Source of the DNA: Arabidopsis thaliana
Lineage: Eukaryota; Streptophyta; Magnoliopsida; Brassicales; Brassicaceae
DNA length: 64,000 nt
Direction of reading: 5' to 3'
Assembly (NCBI RefSeq): GCF_000001735.4
Contig: NC_003070.9
Span: 29,497,971-29,561,970, forward strand
A program made the position numbers and the translations under genes. A model generated the notes under the pieces. The model made no database searches and was not told where the DNA came from. It saw only the letters and a program-made list of their open reading frames with translations. Shown here in pieces: positions 62,951 to 64,000 of this stretch (the stretch's first letter is position 1; each line of letters opens with the position of its first letter).

Positions 62951-64000
62951 GGAGGGAATTTGTTCCCCCTTTTAAATTCCCTCTTCTTTTTTTTTTTCCT
63001 TTTGTTATTTCTTCTTTTTCGTCAACCAAAATATAAATATTCCCCCACTCACAACCAAAAGTAACCATATCAAATCTATATTATTATTGCTTCCGTATTT
63101 AAAACCTGTTTTTCTATTATTATCTTGATTTTTTATACAACATTTAATAGATCTTTTAAGAAAAATAACAAACAAATAAGATGAGGGATGACATGTGTTA
63201 TGCATTAGTCATTTAGTCTAATAGTCCAATACTCTTAAATGAATATATATTAGTATTTATTGGTTTAAAAGAGACAAAATAAATATTCATTGACATATAT
63301 TTCTTCCAAAATGTAAGTTAGGTATTTTCAACTGCTAGTCAATAAGTCTAAAACCACACTTCTTTTAACTCTAACATGGGAGTTCGAGCTAAAAAAGAGT
63401 TTGAGTTGACATTAAAGATTGAGCCATCATGCTAATCAACCATTGTCATGCAGTTGGTTTAGCCAGTCCAGTAGAAAGTGACTATTTAAATGCTATATAT
63501 ACCAATTAGTGTTATGCTTAGAAAAAATTATTTACGGCTTGTAAAACACAGCCATATACATAGTCTGAAGATAATTTGGATTGGATCTAAGTAATATTAT
63601 AAAATGAAAGTTCAATTTTATTTCTATTTCTGTTGCAGTAAAGTTTTGAACTTTCGTGCAAAAACTATTCTTAATAATTTAGAGCTAGCTGTTCGAAACT
63701 TTATAGTTTAAACATCCCTTAAAAACTGTTAAAGCAAACTCAAAGCTCTAAAATTTTCAGCAAAATATTATAGTACTCTTTCTTATGGTCCAAAAGCTTA
63801 ATCATCTGGAAAGTTTTAATGCATAGAATAATTTGATTGGTAGCATGAGAGACCACGACGAGGACCTTTACGTCAGCGTATAACTTTTGGTTCATGGGTA
63901 TCATCTGACTCATCATCGCATAAATTTCACTAACTAAACCAAATAATCGATTCCTATTTTGTAGCTATTGCTGTTATATATTAACCTTATTAATATTATC
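62951..64000. other. Intergenic region upstream of TPS1
   Basis: AT-rich sequence to the end of the window with T-runs near 62988. It should contain the distal TPS1 promoter. No coding segment, RNA gene or clear repeat was recognised. Confidence 0.55.

Overview
The window is nuclear DNA from a dicot plant. Genes are intron-rich with GT-AG junctions, intergenic DNA is AT-rich, and the gene families and order match the lower arm of Arabidopsis thaliana chromosome 1, roughly At1g78400 to At1g78580. Locus names and symbols are recalled from knowledge of these families; no database was searched. Exon boundaries were placed by hand from splice signals and reading-frame continuity, and every intact model gives one uninterrupted frame.

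Layout. (1) 1-15 kb: a polygalacturonase (-), a VQ-motif protein (+), the RING E3 ligase DA2 (+), a coiled-coil ROP-interactive protein (+) and gibberellin 2-oxidase GA2OX1 (-). (2) 15-25 kb: a 4-kb gene-poor stretch, two tandem SOUL haem-binding genes (-), and an F-box/LRR/FBD gene (+) whose first exon carries a short poly-T insertion with a target-site duplication. (3) 25-37.2 kb, the most unusual part: duplicated segments, a long foldback with a miRNA-like core, a broken oxidosqualene cyclase fragment (-), the cytochrome P450 CYP708A3 (+, with a GC-AG intron) and the intact oxidosqualene cyclase PEN6 (+). This is a small candidate triterpene cluster. (4) 37.4-64 kb: solanesyl diphosphate synthase SPS1 (-), an X8-domain protein (-), a kinase without ectodomain (-), a plant SH2 protein (-), an SRG1-like dioxygenase (-), plastid carrier BASS1 (-), UDP-rhamnose synthase RHM1 (+) and trehalose-6-phosphate synthase TPS1 (-) with a probable 3.2-kb 5'-UTR intron.

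How genes relate. PEN6 and CYP708A3 are co-oriented, 1.25 kb apart, and could act in sequence: cyclisation of oxidosqualene, then oxidation. SPS1 beside them is also isoprenoid but serves plastoquinone synthesis. The other genes are independent growth, wall and sugar-signalling loci. Many have known paralogues in similar order on the upper arm of chromosome 1 (around At1g17000), consistent with a whole-genome duplication.

A recurring structural theme is very short insertions: a few bases plus a poly-A or poly-T tract, flanked by 9-17 bp direct repeats. They look like extremely truncated retroposons or patch-repair scars.
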